Assembly: GCA_034509925.1 (NCBI GenBank)
Contig: CM067531.1
Location: 5,240,001 to 5,304,000 of the forward strand
DNA length: 64,000 nt
DNA from: Hirudinaria manillensis
Lineage: Eukaryota; Annelida; Clitellata; Hirudinida; Hirudinidae
Reading direction: 5' to 3'
Position 1 is the first letter of the stretch. Each line of letters begins with the position of its first letter. The position numbers and the translations under genes are program-made. Positions 1 through 11,541 of the stretch are shown here, piece after piece. The notes under the pieces were generated by a model. That model was not told where the DNA came from. It made no database searches and saw nothing but the letters and a program-made list of their open reading frames with translations.

Positions 1-184
1 CAGTTCAACTTTGAGACAATTCATTAATTTCAGTGCACATTTTATTCCCGTTTTTAATGGCTCCTCTTGATCGGCTTGCATTTTGTTCTTAAAATCGGAC
101 GATATTCGGATAGATAAAAAAGAAGATCTTTATCCTGCATCTAGGCTTGTGATGTCCCTGGATCTTGTATTTATGTTCTCATAG

Positions 185-321
185 CAACGCAATCGGGCCA
201 ATATTTACGACAAGGATCTGTTGTCTTTTGCAATTGGTGTTTCTCTCCTGCCATCAAATTGGACGCCAAAAGGGATGTATTGTGCGATTACTGCTCTTCC
301 ATTTCTGACAGTCGTGGTTAA
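185..321 (+). CDS. possible terminal exon with a CxxC...CxxC zinc motif, gene unknown
   Basis: After an acceptor (ctcatag, ends 184) a frame of about 45 codons runs to a TAA at 319-321. It contains VFCNWCF and, 13 residues after the second Cys, LCDYCSS, so four cysteines are spaced as two CxxC pairs, as in small zinc-ribbon or FYVE-like modules. I do not recognise the family. The upstream exons would lie left of the window. The reverse strand here shows no comparable Cys pattern. It could be a chance frame, because no polyadenylation signal or second exon supports it. Confidence 0.25.
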
Positions 322-685
322 GTTGCAATGTCTCAATGCGAATATTCTAGCCACAACTGACATTGATTTTCACAGCGAGAGATAAAAAAACGCACAATTT
401 TATTGATTCATGTCATCGGACAATGAACGACTGAACGAACGAATGAATGGATGGAGGAAGGAATGAATGATCCTCGAAGATGTTTTAATTATGCTCAAGC
501 TGCTTAAACGTTACGTCTGAAGAAAAAATATAAACAGAACGTATAGATGTTTTGTAGAAAAATCTTTGCTGTTTACAAAGTGCAACTAGACAAACTAACA
601 AAGCACGGACAATATAAACACGGCTGACGAACTGCAACTACAAATGCCCGTCATTTCAAGCACGTTTCCGGCAAGTGTCAGAATT

Positions 686-1185
686 TCAAATTGCTTCCTT
701 TATTTCCAGCATCAGTTTTGGCGCTCTTTTTGCTTGTCGTTTGCTCTCCTTTGCCTTTTGTTTGTTGTGCTTGTGGTTCTTGTTTCTCTTTTTAGCCTCG
801 TGGTTTCTATTGACGACGGGCCCTTTGTAAAGTTCGACTCTGTCTTCGCAATTCTCGCAACTGATCTTCAGAATCAGCTTGTCGACGGACAGTTGCACCA
901 AGTTCTGGACGTACGAAGTGGAAAGGAGGAACTTCTGCCACTTGGAGTTGCTGATCCTGACGTTCATGGAAGCCAAGATGGAGAAGGAACCGTTGGCAAG
1001 ACCGTGGATGATGATGCTGAATCTCTCCTTGTTTTGCTTGCGTTTGTGCCTCTTTGATTCCAGCTTTATGCTTTCGTTTCTGGCGATCATGAAAATCTTC
1101 AACTCGGCCTTGGTAATGATGACCTTTTTTAAGTCGTGTCCGCTTCTGTTCAGCCTGAATACTATCAAGTCCTCTTTCTCGGTCA
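686..1185 (-). CDS. activin/inhibin-beta-type TGF-beta propeptide exon (no mature ligand follows)
   Basis: The minus-strand acceptor is a long T tract ending in AG at 1187/1186. The exon encodes about 165 residues and stops with TGA at 688-686. It aligns by eye with the C-terminal half of activin-beta prodomains: a strand ending KAELKIF, then SKWQKFLLS, then LILKISCENC (the prodomain C-x-x-C element), a long Lys/Arg/Asn-rich linker with dibasic sites, then APKLMLEI. In activins the furin site and the cysteine-knot ligand would follow, but here a stop comes four residues later and no GT donor lies between the LMLEI motif and the stop. No cysteine-knot pattern was found in 1-685. The exon needs one nucleotide from an upstream exon. 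It could be a pseudogene, an unusual isoform using a non-canonical donor, or an assembly or sequencing error. Propeptide family assignment is fairly firm; gene integrity is not. Confidence 0.55.
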
Positions 1186-2884
1186 CTAAAAAAAAAAAAG
1201 TGATTTTAAGTGCAACTTGGCAATATTGCATAACCTCGAGATGTTATATGTGAGTGTCGATTCAGTCTTAGTTTATTAGGGTTAGGGCTAGTTTTTCTCA
1301 AGCATTTCGAATTCTGATAATCGACATGACAAAGGTTTGATGATGTACACCGATCAGTTATTACATTGACATCGACTGATGATACTTATTTCTAAAAAAA
1401 ATAATTCTATAGAATCGTGAATTTCCTCTTTTTAATTTTCTTCGTTAATCCATACAAATGCAAGATATTTTGCTACTTGGAATTTCACTCGGAAACACAA
1501 GGAACCAGAACAATGTTTCAGAATGCGAGTGACCAGCAACAGTAAAAATACACAAAAACGAAGACAGTGTATCTTACGGCATATCTTAAGAGAACAAACT
1601 CATTGAGCGGAACTGAGAAAAAAAATGTCGTCGATGAAAGGAATGGTAAGAGCTGTCGAGTCTGTTGTGCAACGTCATAGAATTTTTCGACATTATGCAC
1701 ATCAAGATTCGAATCCGAAGACAATCCACCGAAAGAACTTATGTCTCAAGAGATTCGAACTGCACTTTTAGATTGGAATTTAAGGCATACGGTACGGGCA
1801 CAAATTGCAGTCCACAAGAAAAATAGAAAAGAAGAAAATACTGAAGTGATTCTGCACTCCGTAGCATCATTAATTTAGCTACGAAATTGGCAACTTCAGT
1901 TACCCTGAGAACAAATTGCGATTGTCTTCTGAGAGCATTCTTGACTTTCCAAAATGAAAAAACATTCTACGGACTTTGGGGCAGAAAATATTTACATTTA
2001 AAGCATTTTCTTCGTCATTTTTTTTTTGTGGAGATAACGTTTAACTTTATGTTTTACTTTCGTTTCCATTTTGGAAATGTTTAAGTGACTTAATGCTTCT
2101 CTGGAAGAGTCATCATCACAATGTCATGACAACATTGTCATGATGCGTTGATGACAACAACAATAATAGCAGCGAAATTAACGATCACGATGATGACGAA
2201 GACGATGGCCACTGATAATGGTACAGATAGCCTTTCAATTAATCAGTGATTTGTGCCACCACACGTGCTAGCATACAGTAGATTATCTTATATTTTGTTA
2301 ACTATAAATAGTTAATATCACAACTTATATAGTAATAATAATATCGATTAATAATAATAATAATAATATGCACTAGGTTAGTATAATAACTTATTTGGCA
2401 AAATGTTATTATAACCTAATTTTTACTGTTTTAAAGCTGTACATTTGTCTGTTGTGATCGGTAAGTAGAAATATTGACGATCGCATGAAACTGTTGAAAT
2501 CACAGTTGACAAGCGTTGGCTTCATTTTCTTTTTTATATTCAAGATTATGAATCAAGATTTTTTTCTCTTTTTATTTTTGAAAATAAAAATGAAATCTCA
2601 TCGAAATTTGTCAAAAAGAGGACGAAAAGAAATTGATTGGTTTTTCTTGAATTAACAATTGTCAGGTTTCGCCGTTAATCTTGGTCACTTTGAAATCTTT
2701 TTCCATTTCTTCACTCTTTTATATATTATATTATATTTTATTTTATTATATTATATTAAATTGTTATATATTATCCCTGCTATTTTATCATGCATTTGTT
2801 GGCAACGGTGTATTATTAATGATCCCTTTAAAGCATAATCTCGCTAATTAATCATTATTGTAATTAATATTATTTTCTTTTTAC

Positions 2885-3414
2885 GTAAATGAGTCGTAAT
2901 TGACACCAGATGACTCACTCCCTCTGAAGTCTATCGTACTCTTGATGGGTGTGCGGGTCGTCCCAGGGGTAGTGGTGGTCGGTAGAATGATGCAGAGGGG
3001 ATCCACGTTGAGTGGCGTCACACGGTGAGTCATACCTGTGGCGTTCAAAATGCGAATGCCATGGAACCGAGTCAGTACTTGCCTCAAGCAATTGCTGGTG
3101 CTAATTTCAGAGTTTGAAAACTGCCTCCTATGCTGTCGATGCTGCTGATGTAGTTGTTGTTGTTGCTGTTGTTGTTGTTCTTGTTCTCGTTGACGATCCT
3201 GTTGCTCTTGCTCGTTCGAGTAATCTACAAAATCTTGGAGAGAATCTCTCGGCTCCAGGTGAAATTCCTCTTCTATCTTTGCCTTTTCGAACGAGGGATA
3301 TTCTTCTCCTAGGTCTTGTGCGAATGCTCTCAATCCGATTACTGAGATGCTGCCGATAAGTAAAATCTCCAGCATCAACATTGCCTGATCACAGAAACCT
3401 TTGAAGTTCTTCAT
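2885..3414 (-). CDS. first coding exon of a secreted protein with a polyQ tract; possibly the start of the activin-type gene
   Basis: From ATG at 3414 an open frame encodes 176 residues and reaches a good donor (TTTAC|GTAAAA, exon end 2885, phase 2). The N terminus has a hydrophobic stretch (AMLMLEILLIGSISVIGL, residues 11-28) that could act as a signal peptide. Then come an acidic segment, a Gln/Arg/His-rich tract with eight consecutive Gln at about residues 81-93, and a Thr/Pro-rich C-terminal part with one N-x-[ST] site. A TATA-like string (TATAATATATG on the minus strand, 3541-3553) lies about 130 nt upstream of the ATG. It has the same strand as the activin-like exon 1.7 kb downstream, so it may be exon 1 of that gene. 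A possible middle exon lies near 1560-1735 (frame with QQTRQLLPF), but its junction phases did not resolve. Confidence 0.4.
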
Positions 3415-6260
3415 GGATAAGAAAACTGACGAGCATTTGATTCAAAATCTTCAAACTTTCCGGTCATCTACAGTCGGACAGTGAAGCTTTTTATTGCTCC
3501 AGCGGGGCGCTTCGTTCGGACGCGAGCGTCAAAATGCGGCATATATTATAAAACATTCTATAATTATAAATTTATTATTATAGGTATGATCATAATTTCT
3601 CTGATCACTCTAATAAATATCTCATAAGTATGTTTCTCTTAGTCTGTAAATTTAATTTTACTTTTAGTTCTTCGATTAATAAAGCTTTGTTATCAATTTG
3701 TATATCAAAGTTGTGGCATTTCTCTCTCCCGAGGCGAGTAATTAATATTTCAAAGCCTTGGTATATCAACAAACAATAACTTGTCGAATGAAAATCTTCC
3801 CTCGTCAGTTTAATTCGGGTCACCAATGAAGTGTTTTTATTTGCGGAGATAAATATCTTGATGTCATACTTAAAATTGTGCTCGTATTTGTATTGATTTA
3901 TTTATATCTGTTACGAGCTAGCTCATTCGTTTGACGGATATTCGGAGTCAATAGGCACACAAAAGAGTGATGACGGACAATCAAATTTATTACAGCGTGA
4001 TTGGACATCGTAAAGTAAAATCTCAATTTTCGTATTACATATTAATTAATTAATATTATTAATAATAATATTTTCCTTTCAATAAAGGCGATCACAAACT
4101 GCAGAGCGATGAAGATCGCTTTTCAATGTTCCGAATAAAATTTTTTATTTCTCAAACATCTTGAAATTAAGTTTGTCTTTAACGCAAAATTAATACAAGA
4201 AGCTTCTCGTGTCCTTGGAAGTCAAAGACTCTGCATTCTTGTTCCTGGAAGTAAAAAAAAATAATAATATTTATTTGAATGTTTATGATTTGGAAATTTT
4301 TAACATGCCCTTGCTTTATGGCAATTTTTAGTCGTTTTGGAGCAGAGCGTCTTGAAGATAAACAGAGGCAAGTATGCTCACAGGCATTAAAAAAGTCAAA
4401 ATAAAAATTTTCTTGCAGCAAAAAAATATGACTCATAAAACCAAAAACTATCCATTTTCATTGCGAAAATTATAAAATAAAACCTTATGAAATTAAATGA
4501 GATAAAAGACGCGCGTAATATTCAACCGATTAATTCATCTGAACTTGTATTTGGATAATAATATTATGATTTTATTCGAACGTAACATTTATTAATGTCA
4601 ACGGGTGGCTTAAATAAGGTCTTTCATTAACGATTAATTTTAAATTAAAAACAAACACCGCCATTCCACTTACTTCAGAAGGGATCAGCCTAGTTTTAAT
4701 CTTAAGATGATCAGGGTCCCTAACTCAAGGAAACTTATTGGCCAACGACTCAGGGCTGACTGACTTGGCCGCGTTTCTTTTGCTCTCCTCCTCCTTAATT
4801 CGCTATTGCCAGACAGTATATCAAATTAGTGTAATTGTATGAGAATTAAAATCATTTGACGCTAGGACGCTAAGTCCCATTCAAAATTGTAAATTCTTCT
4901 GGACGTTCGACAGTCCACAGTTCGCATAACACCGTAATGATCGCTGGAAAGCATATTTCGACATGAGACAGCATGTTAATAGATTGGTAGAAGTGAAGCA
5001 CCTACTAATGTTCTACTGACCTACTAGAAAAGGGATATTAAATTGAATTTTATGAAAGACAAAATTTTGTTGATTGGTGTCTGAGGGACAGGTTTTAAAA
5101 GCATTAGTAGTGGCTGTTGCTTATCGCTATGGAATGCACGCATTATTCTTGCATTCATTTTTTTTAATTCATTTTTTATTATTAAACTATTTCATTATTA
5201 AATTTACTAGATTTTATAACGTGGGAATAAACGAACTTACTAACTACACAGATAATTATAAATAGATATGAGTTATAAGCTTTTAGGTTGAACAAATGCC
5301 TTAAGAAATAATTATTTCTTCAAAGTTAACGATTTAATTTTACATTTTATATAGGTATTTATATGATATAAACATTCTACTAATATACTATAATAATAGT
5401 ATGCACTGTATATTTTACTTAATACGAAAGCTGACAATTTATGTCTTGCCAATTTCTTGAAATCTGGTATGAATGTTATTGCAACATTCATGGAATGTTC
5501 TGCAAGCATTGTTCTAGTCTCTTGAAACAAGGCACATTCTCTGCTTTTTAATTTTGTTAATTACTGAGAAACTGATTTCATAAGCGTTATGTAGGGCAAA
5601 AGTTAAAACCAGTTCCCGAAGAGAGGTGTAATTCATAGTGTATATTTTTTTTAATGAAAATCAATTATTTATAATTTCAATAACTTTGCAGTCCACTTCA
5701 AACCCTTATCGGGTCGGATATGGACCGGATAGACATTTGAATAGTACTAGAATTTAGCACTCAAGGACTTGTCCCCACTAACCCTAGGATAAGCTGAAAT
5801 GTCTTCACTGAGAAAATCGCGTTTACTTTTACTGTAACAGATATTATTATATTCTCACGTGTTTGCATCATTTGAGTCATCTCCTTCAGTTCTCATGCAA
5901 ACATCTTTGCAAAAATTGTTTTTCAATTTAAAAATTTCAAGTAAAAGAAATACATTAACGAATACCACGTTTAATAACTTTTTTGATACAAGTAATACAT
6001 TTTGAAAAATATTAAAATATGTCTCTTCACAGTATCCTAACATTTGCAATGCACGAATTTTTGCATGTTTTAATACATGTGAAACATTTATAAAACATAT
6101 TTATTGTTTAAGAGATTTTTCCGCTTGTTAATTTGCAGTAAATTTAAAAATTTAAATTTAAAAGTGTTCAACAACTTTTTATTGCTTATTTTATTTAATC
6201 CCATCATTTTTAGTTGTAAACACGTAGGCGCCGAGTTCAACTGCTAGGAAGTTTTTTGTC
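3415..6260. other. intergenic, nothing recognised
   Basis: AT-rich sequence with many TAA/TTA-type runs, for example 4041-4075. The open frames here are short, lack conserved motifs and are interrupted by simple repeats. I see no tRNA, no repeat with defined ends and no convincing exon. The left part is presumably upstream sequence of the minus-strand gene starting at 3414, and the right part the promoter of GINS4. Confidence 0.4.
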
Positions 6261-7489
6261 ATGGATGGTGATATAGATTTTTCTGATTTACAAGAAGATG
6301 GAACCGCTGAATTCACTATGACTTCTAAAGAACTCCTGAGTCTTTTAGAAACTGTTAGCTTTATATGATTTCTATGGCATGAAGATATATGCTAAATTAT
6401 TAAATAATGTCACGCAAGACTTCGTAATTTATAGATGCGGTCTATTTATTCATCACAATGCGGTAAATTTTTACCAGAGGAGAATTGAATTTCTTAGCAA
6501 TTAAACTAATCTTCACAGGCATGGCTAAACGAAAAGCTTGCTCCAGAACTACTCCCTCACAAAGCAGACCTTGTAGATTGCATGTTAGACCAATTAAATT
6601 CAATGCAAGAAAATTTAGAGAAAGCAAAATCCCCAGACATAAAATTAGGGATTCACAGACTAGAAGTTAGTTTAAAATAAACTGTTTATGGTAATAATGA
6701 ATATGTGAATAATGAATTCTTTACCATAATACAGTTGTAGAAGTAATTGCTATTAATTTAACTTGTACAAAGATGTTGGAATTACTTGCCACAAACATGA
6801 CATTAATTTCAGATCGAGAGGATCCGATTCATTTTAAGTAGTTATTTGAGGAAAAGACTTCAAAAGGTACTAATTTGAAATCCAATCTTATGTTTATTGA
6901 GACCTGCCTTTTTGTCTTAGATTGAATATTTTTGTTCCGATTTGCTTGACCCCAATAATCAAGAGGAGCTTCAAAAGTTAACCCCACAAGAACTCGTGTT
7001 TGCACAGGAGTAAGCATTCCACATCAAATAAATTATTTATTCAATATGATAATAAAAACTCTGCCCAAATAATTTTTAGGTACCAAACCAACTTTGATGA
7101 TTACTTGTCCAGTGTAGCATTGACAAATATGCCACACAGTTTGCAAAATTTGAACCCTAAAGAAATAAGTAATTGAGATTTATTGCTATAATAATGAGAA
7201 TATCTGTGATGTAGTTATTTTGTTTTTATAGAGAACAAGCCAAACACCAAAAGTTATGTCTTTGTTAAGGTCAACAAATCCTTAAAGAATTTTCATATTG
7301 AAGATGAACTTGGCTCTTCAGAGTTAGTGAATAGACACTGGAAATAATATAATTTTAATTACAAATATTAATAACATTCCTAATTCATTTTCCAGCATGA
7401 CAGTGGACTTAGAAACTGGAGATCAACATCTAGTGATGTACAAACCTTTTAGGGAACTCTTGAATTCTGATGAAGTATCTCTGATGTAA
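6261..7489 (+). CDS. GINS4: DNA replication complex GINS subunit SLD5 (GINS4)
   Basis: Seven exons: 6261-6353, 6519-6665, 6813-6866, 6921-7009, 7080-7168, 7232-7322 and 7396-7489. They join in phase to 218 codons, close to the 223 of human GINS4. GINS4 is part of the GINS tetramer that, with CDC45 and MCM2-7, forms the CMG replicative helicase in the nucleus. Diagnostic parts are AWLNEKLAPELLPHK, a helical A domain ending RIRFILSSYLRKRL, and the small B domain with SYVFVKVN and the C-terminal GDQHLVMYKPFRELL. The first in-frame ATG is used; the acidic N-terminal start DGDIDFSDLQED fits the family. The 3' end lies 34 bp from the stop codon of the convergent gene at 7524, so the two 3' UTRs must overlap. 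Confidence 0.93.
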
Positions 7490-7523
7490 TTGGGATTGTA
7501 TGTATGAAGGCCTCCAAAGGTAC

Positions 7524-8003
7524 CTAAGCTTTGTTAAAACCCTTACTCCGGGTCTTCTTTGAGACATTGTCCTTGCGTTTTGACTTTTTTGCATTGTCTG
7601 CCTCGGATTCAGGGGTTTTTGGTTTAGCAATACTTTTAGTGATTTTGAAGTCTGGCAGCAGCTCTTTGTGGTTATTGAGAAGTATGTCATAATCTCCTGA
7701 TCCATTTAATGTGTCTCTCCCAATTCGGATGAGAACAAAATTGTTGGATTCATTAGTATCCAGATGGTTGCTGGCTACTTCGTTTGGTTTGGATGGTAGA
7801 TCAGTTAGGTTGCCTGTGGAATATCTTTTAAATTTTGACATGGTACAACCTAGGGTAAAATTCTTACCTTTTTCGTCCGACAGATCAATTGTTTCATCTT
7901 CAGATAAATTAGTTCGCGATTTAATGTTCGCTAAAAGATTGGCAACAGAACAATCTGCATTGCACAGTAAAGTCAAATCGTCCCCGTACCTAATTTTGAT
8001 CAT
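7524..8003 (-). CDS. CXorf65/C22orf15-like protein, uncharacterised
   Basis: Single-exon frame of 159 codons from ATG at 8003. The open frame continues three codons further upstream, but there is no earlier ATG in frame. The N-terminal half resembles the CXorf65 family: a ubiquitin-like start (MIKIRYGDD...LLCNADCSVANLL) and the conserved DETIDLSDEKG strand, followed by a short domain ending in a Lys/Ser-rich basic tail that could act as a nuclear signal. Molecular function is unknown; the family is sparsely distributed in animals. It lies tail-to-tail with GINS4. The assignment rests on recalled family resemblance, moderately sure. Confidence 0.65.
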   Translation of the reverse strand: MIKIRYGDDLTLLCNADCSVANLLANIKSRTNLSEDETIDLSDEKGKNFTLGCTMSKFKRYSTGNLTDLPSKPNEVASNHLDTNESNNFVLIRIGRDTLNGSGDYDILLNNHKELLPDFKITKSIAKPKTPESEADNAKKSKRKDNVSKKTRSKGFNKA

Positions 8004-9286
8004 CGCATACACAAAAAATGCGTTCTGTTTTAACCGTTTCTAAGGTAACAAAAATAACTGGGTAAGCGGACAAAGTGCGTTTGGGAATTCTCATTCTTAC
8101 AATTAAATATTTTATTATTACAGCCTATTAATAGTCTTAACTAACTCCCTGCCAATTTTGAGTTTTTGCAGCTTCTGGCTTTAGTAGCACGTACACAATA
8201 AATACTGAAATGTATCGATAGAGGGCGAGAGACTGAGATTCCTCAGAATCAATCTTTGGCTTAGTGTATGTTCATGATGCCTGATTCTGACCCGTGGTCT
8301 AATGTGTCGAATTCATCTTTCGCTACGGAAGTAGGCACTAGGATTCCACTACAACCTAATAATTAAGTTACGCAATCAGACATTAATTAGAAACAGCTAT
8401 AATTTATTCCGGGTCGGTAGCCTTGTTGTCTGAACATTATTGCCATTTTATGAACAGTACTATAGCGGTTGTCTCTGTTACCACCTAATACTTCATCTTT
8501 GAAGAATCTCATTATAAATATCACGGTGGCTTAGAAGACATTCTCGGAAATATGTCCGTTATAGTACATTAATACATTTATCTTTGAAATAAAAAGTATT
8601 TCCATGACGAAATCACCAACGTTTTAACCTGAGTCTTACTTAAGTCTTCAACTATACATCATTTGATTCAGAATCTTCAAGCAAAAGAACAGCATGATCA
8701 TTTAATCAATGACAAATGGTACTTATTAATATCATCAAAGTATTGGCACCATCTAAATTGTTAATCCTGTTTAAATGGATATCAGATTATAAAGTGTTTA
8801 CTGAGTTGTTTTTTTTATATTAAACCATTGTTCTTTAATATATATTTAGGAAAGTTTATCAAATACAATTCAACGTTTGAAAACATGGTGCAGGGATAAA
8901 TAACTCTTCAGAAACATCATTATTGTCACACAGATTCACATTCTTCCAACTTTTAAAGCAATCAATAACTGACATTTGAAGTCAGGCAAACATAACTGAT
9001 TTACTATTTCAATAATTAGCATCGAAATCTGGATGCTTTGCTTAGATTCATGAATAAAAATACAGCATTTAATACAAGCAAGCTGTGATCTGAATTCAAC
9101 AATAAAGATAATGAAGACACTAGAAAAACTTGACAAATTTGAGCTAATTTTATGCTGATGAGTTACAAGAACAAGGCAACTAAATTCATTAAAATCAGCA
9201 TATTTGCAAGGAAACAGGAAATGATTGAAAAAAGAAATTATACATGAATCGAAAATCTTAAATCCCAGGTCTTCAAAACAGGCCTC
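8004..9286. other. intergenic, nothing recognised
   Basis: 1.3 kb holding the 5' flank of the CXorf65-like gene and the 3' flank of BIN3, both on the minus strand. The reading frames are short and unconserved. No repeat termini or RNA gene were seen. Confidence 0.4.
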
Positions 9287-11541
9287 TCATCTCACTTGGT
9301 CATCAACTGCTATGGACAGGCTTCTAATTTCTGACAGTTTCTGTTGAATGCTCTGTTTCAAATCATTGGCATCAATTGATGATGTTTCAGAATCATTCAA
9401 ACGTTTGCAGAGATTGTCATAAATCTCCTGACACTCGTTATAATACGTGACCTGCATTTGGAAACATGAATTTAGAGACATCCGCTAGAATTACAGTTGT
9501 GCGGTTTTGCAAAATGCAAATATTTTAACCTGAGCTTTGATGAAGGCCTGAAGTGAGGGCTGAAAGTAAGGAATTCTACTCTCGTAAAGTTTTGGAACCT
9601 CGCTTAACAACAATGAATTCTGAGTTTCAAAGTCTAGTTTTGCCACTGAGCAAGCCTTTCTGCTCTGAAATTGATTTTTTAAAAAACAGTTTAGAGAAAC
9701 TTTAAGAATAAAAGTAATCCACGGTGAGGTTGTGATTTAACTTAATATGTAAATTTCACACATTTTCAAGTTTAACAGCATTGGGTCCAGTCCTTTCCCT
9801 CTTCAAATATTTTTCTACCTTCTCCTGGCACTTTGTATATTCCTGAACAAATAAAAACAATTAAAATAAAAATAAATCAAATGAATTCTCAGCACCTGAG
9901 GAACCAATTCTATTTAATTAGATCATCATTGAATACTTTCTTACTTATTCCACAACTATCTTATAATACTTTATAAATAAGCCTACACACTTTTAACCAA
10001 ATTAAGCATTTAGAACACCTGAAGACTTTGTTCCCTTTTTTTAATGGCATGTTGGACGGCAGGGAATATCGTAGAAAATCTGAACCAAAAAAATGATTGT
10101 GAAATTTGCAATCTAAACGAATAAATTATATAATAAGACAGAAGAAAATAATAAGACAGCAAAGAAATAAGAAACAACTGAAATGATCATTGGTAACAAG
10201 AGAATTGACTACATTCAGGCAAAAGAATTACTTTCTCATTGGTTCAACAACTGCTTTATTGGAGATCAGATTCTGGGGAATCACAAAGAAGATATTCAAC
10301 AAAATCATCTTGGCAGTAATGTCAATGACAAACCAATTCTTCAGTCTGCATCTCCAGATGTTTAACTGATTGGCTCCACTCTTCTATGAGCTTTCTAAGT
10401 GAATCGTCATCTTTACATGAGTAATTACCTTGTAGGGCTTGTACTAAATCCACTTCACACTTTGCTTGAGCTATATATGATGAACCAATAAGCAACAATC
10501 TAAAAATTTTAAATATAAACGCAAAACGATTACCCGATTGTGACCTCAGACATCTCTTCATACTTTCTTGAAGTTTGCAAGTACTTTCCTGAAGACTTTA
10601 ATGTATATATTGTTAATCAACCACATCCATCCATTTTCCTGCCCATCATGTATCATGTACATAGAATCTATCATTTTACCTATTTTACCAATTGTCCATT
10701 CAAAATACATCTGTGTTTATTTTCTTAGTCGTCAAGTCACCATAACATTCTATCCATTTATTGATCAAATTATCCATAAATTTAAAATGCATTTAAAATG
10801 GAAAGTCCACCTCCTTCAGTAAATCCAACAAAAGGTTTATTTTTAAGTTGTTATTTGAGGAATGCTTGAGACTTTTTTTTGAGAGCTCAAAGTTCATCTT
10901 GACTTATTGATACTGCTGAATTATTGGAATGGTTACTATATCAAATCTTTGGAGGTCCACGTCAGGTTCCTCAATTTTAAGATAATAGGTACAAGCAAAT
11001 CTACCAATGAAACCCATAAAATCTCTTCTGATGAACCATACCCAATTTAATAAACTCCAACTGGATACTAAAAGCTTTACTTAGTCGTGATTTCCTTTCC
11101 AATCTCACTTTGTTTGAAAAGATATTAAATTTTTATAAAACATTCTTTCTTTAATGTGGCTCAAGATCCTTCAACCTCTCAAGTAAATTATAAACAAGAA
11201 AGTTAAATCTGAAGTAGTTATAAAGAATGCTACCTTTCAAGCTTTTTGGTCTCTCTTTCAAACTCTCTCTCTGACTTTTAAATAAAATAGTATTTTAAAA
11301 ATTTAGTCATTATGAAAAATCATAAGACGCAAACAAGCTTACAGTTTTAGATATAGCAGTTTTTTTGTTGCCTGCTATCTTACTGAAGGGATTATACCTA
11401 AAATTGTTAAAAAGTATATCAAAGACTGAAAATTTAACTGCTAGCCAATACAGAAAAAACATTGAATAACGATTAAAAGTAAAAGTTAAGTAAAAAGTTA
11501 AAATTTAAAGTATTGTTATTTAAAGCAAACCTGAACGTCAT
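9287..11541 (-). CDS. BIN3: bridging integrator 3 (N-BAR domain protein)
   Basis: Ten exons on the minus strand: 11531-11541, 11343-11397, 11234-11274, 10534-10566, 10334-10499, 10232-10272, 10019-10079, 9762-9842, 9530-9664 and 9287-9451. All phases join, giving 262 codons (human BIN3 253). The protein is essentially one BAR domain, a curved coiled-coil dimer that binds membranes; BIN3 and yeast Rvs161 act in actin organisation and cytokinesis. Recognisable blocks are NPFSKIAGNKK at the start, SEREFERETKKLE, FPAVQHAIKKREQSLQ, KVEKYLKRERTGP, ESRIPYFQPSLQAFIKAQ and the C-terminal KLSEIRSLSIAVDDQ. There is no SH3 domain, as expected for BIN3. The first exon is only 11 nt of coding sequence. It is head-to-head with RIM, 1.8 kb away. 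Confidence 0.92.

Noticed and set aside
644..1253. Two + strand frames of 137 and 124 codons
   Set aside because: They are antisense to the activin-like exon, which has splice signals and family motifs; the + frames show none.
1625..1771. A + strand 48-codon frame starting MSSMKG
   Set aside because: No splice partners or similarity; the minus strand of the same bases looks at least as plausible as part of the TGF-beta gene.
4179..4436. Minus-strand 85-codon frame
   Set aside because: Low-complexity Phe/Ile-rich translation of AT-rich DNA, no domain.
10540..10822. Two + strand frames of 62 and 84 codons
   Set aside because: They overlap BIN3 exon 4 and its long intron in antisense and are Ile/Phe-rich noise.
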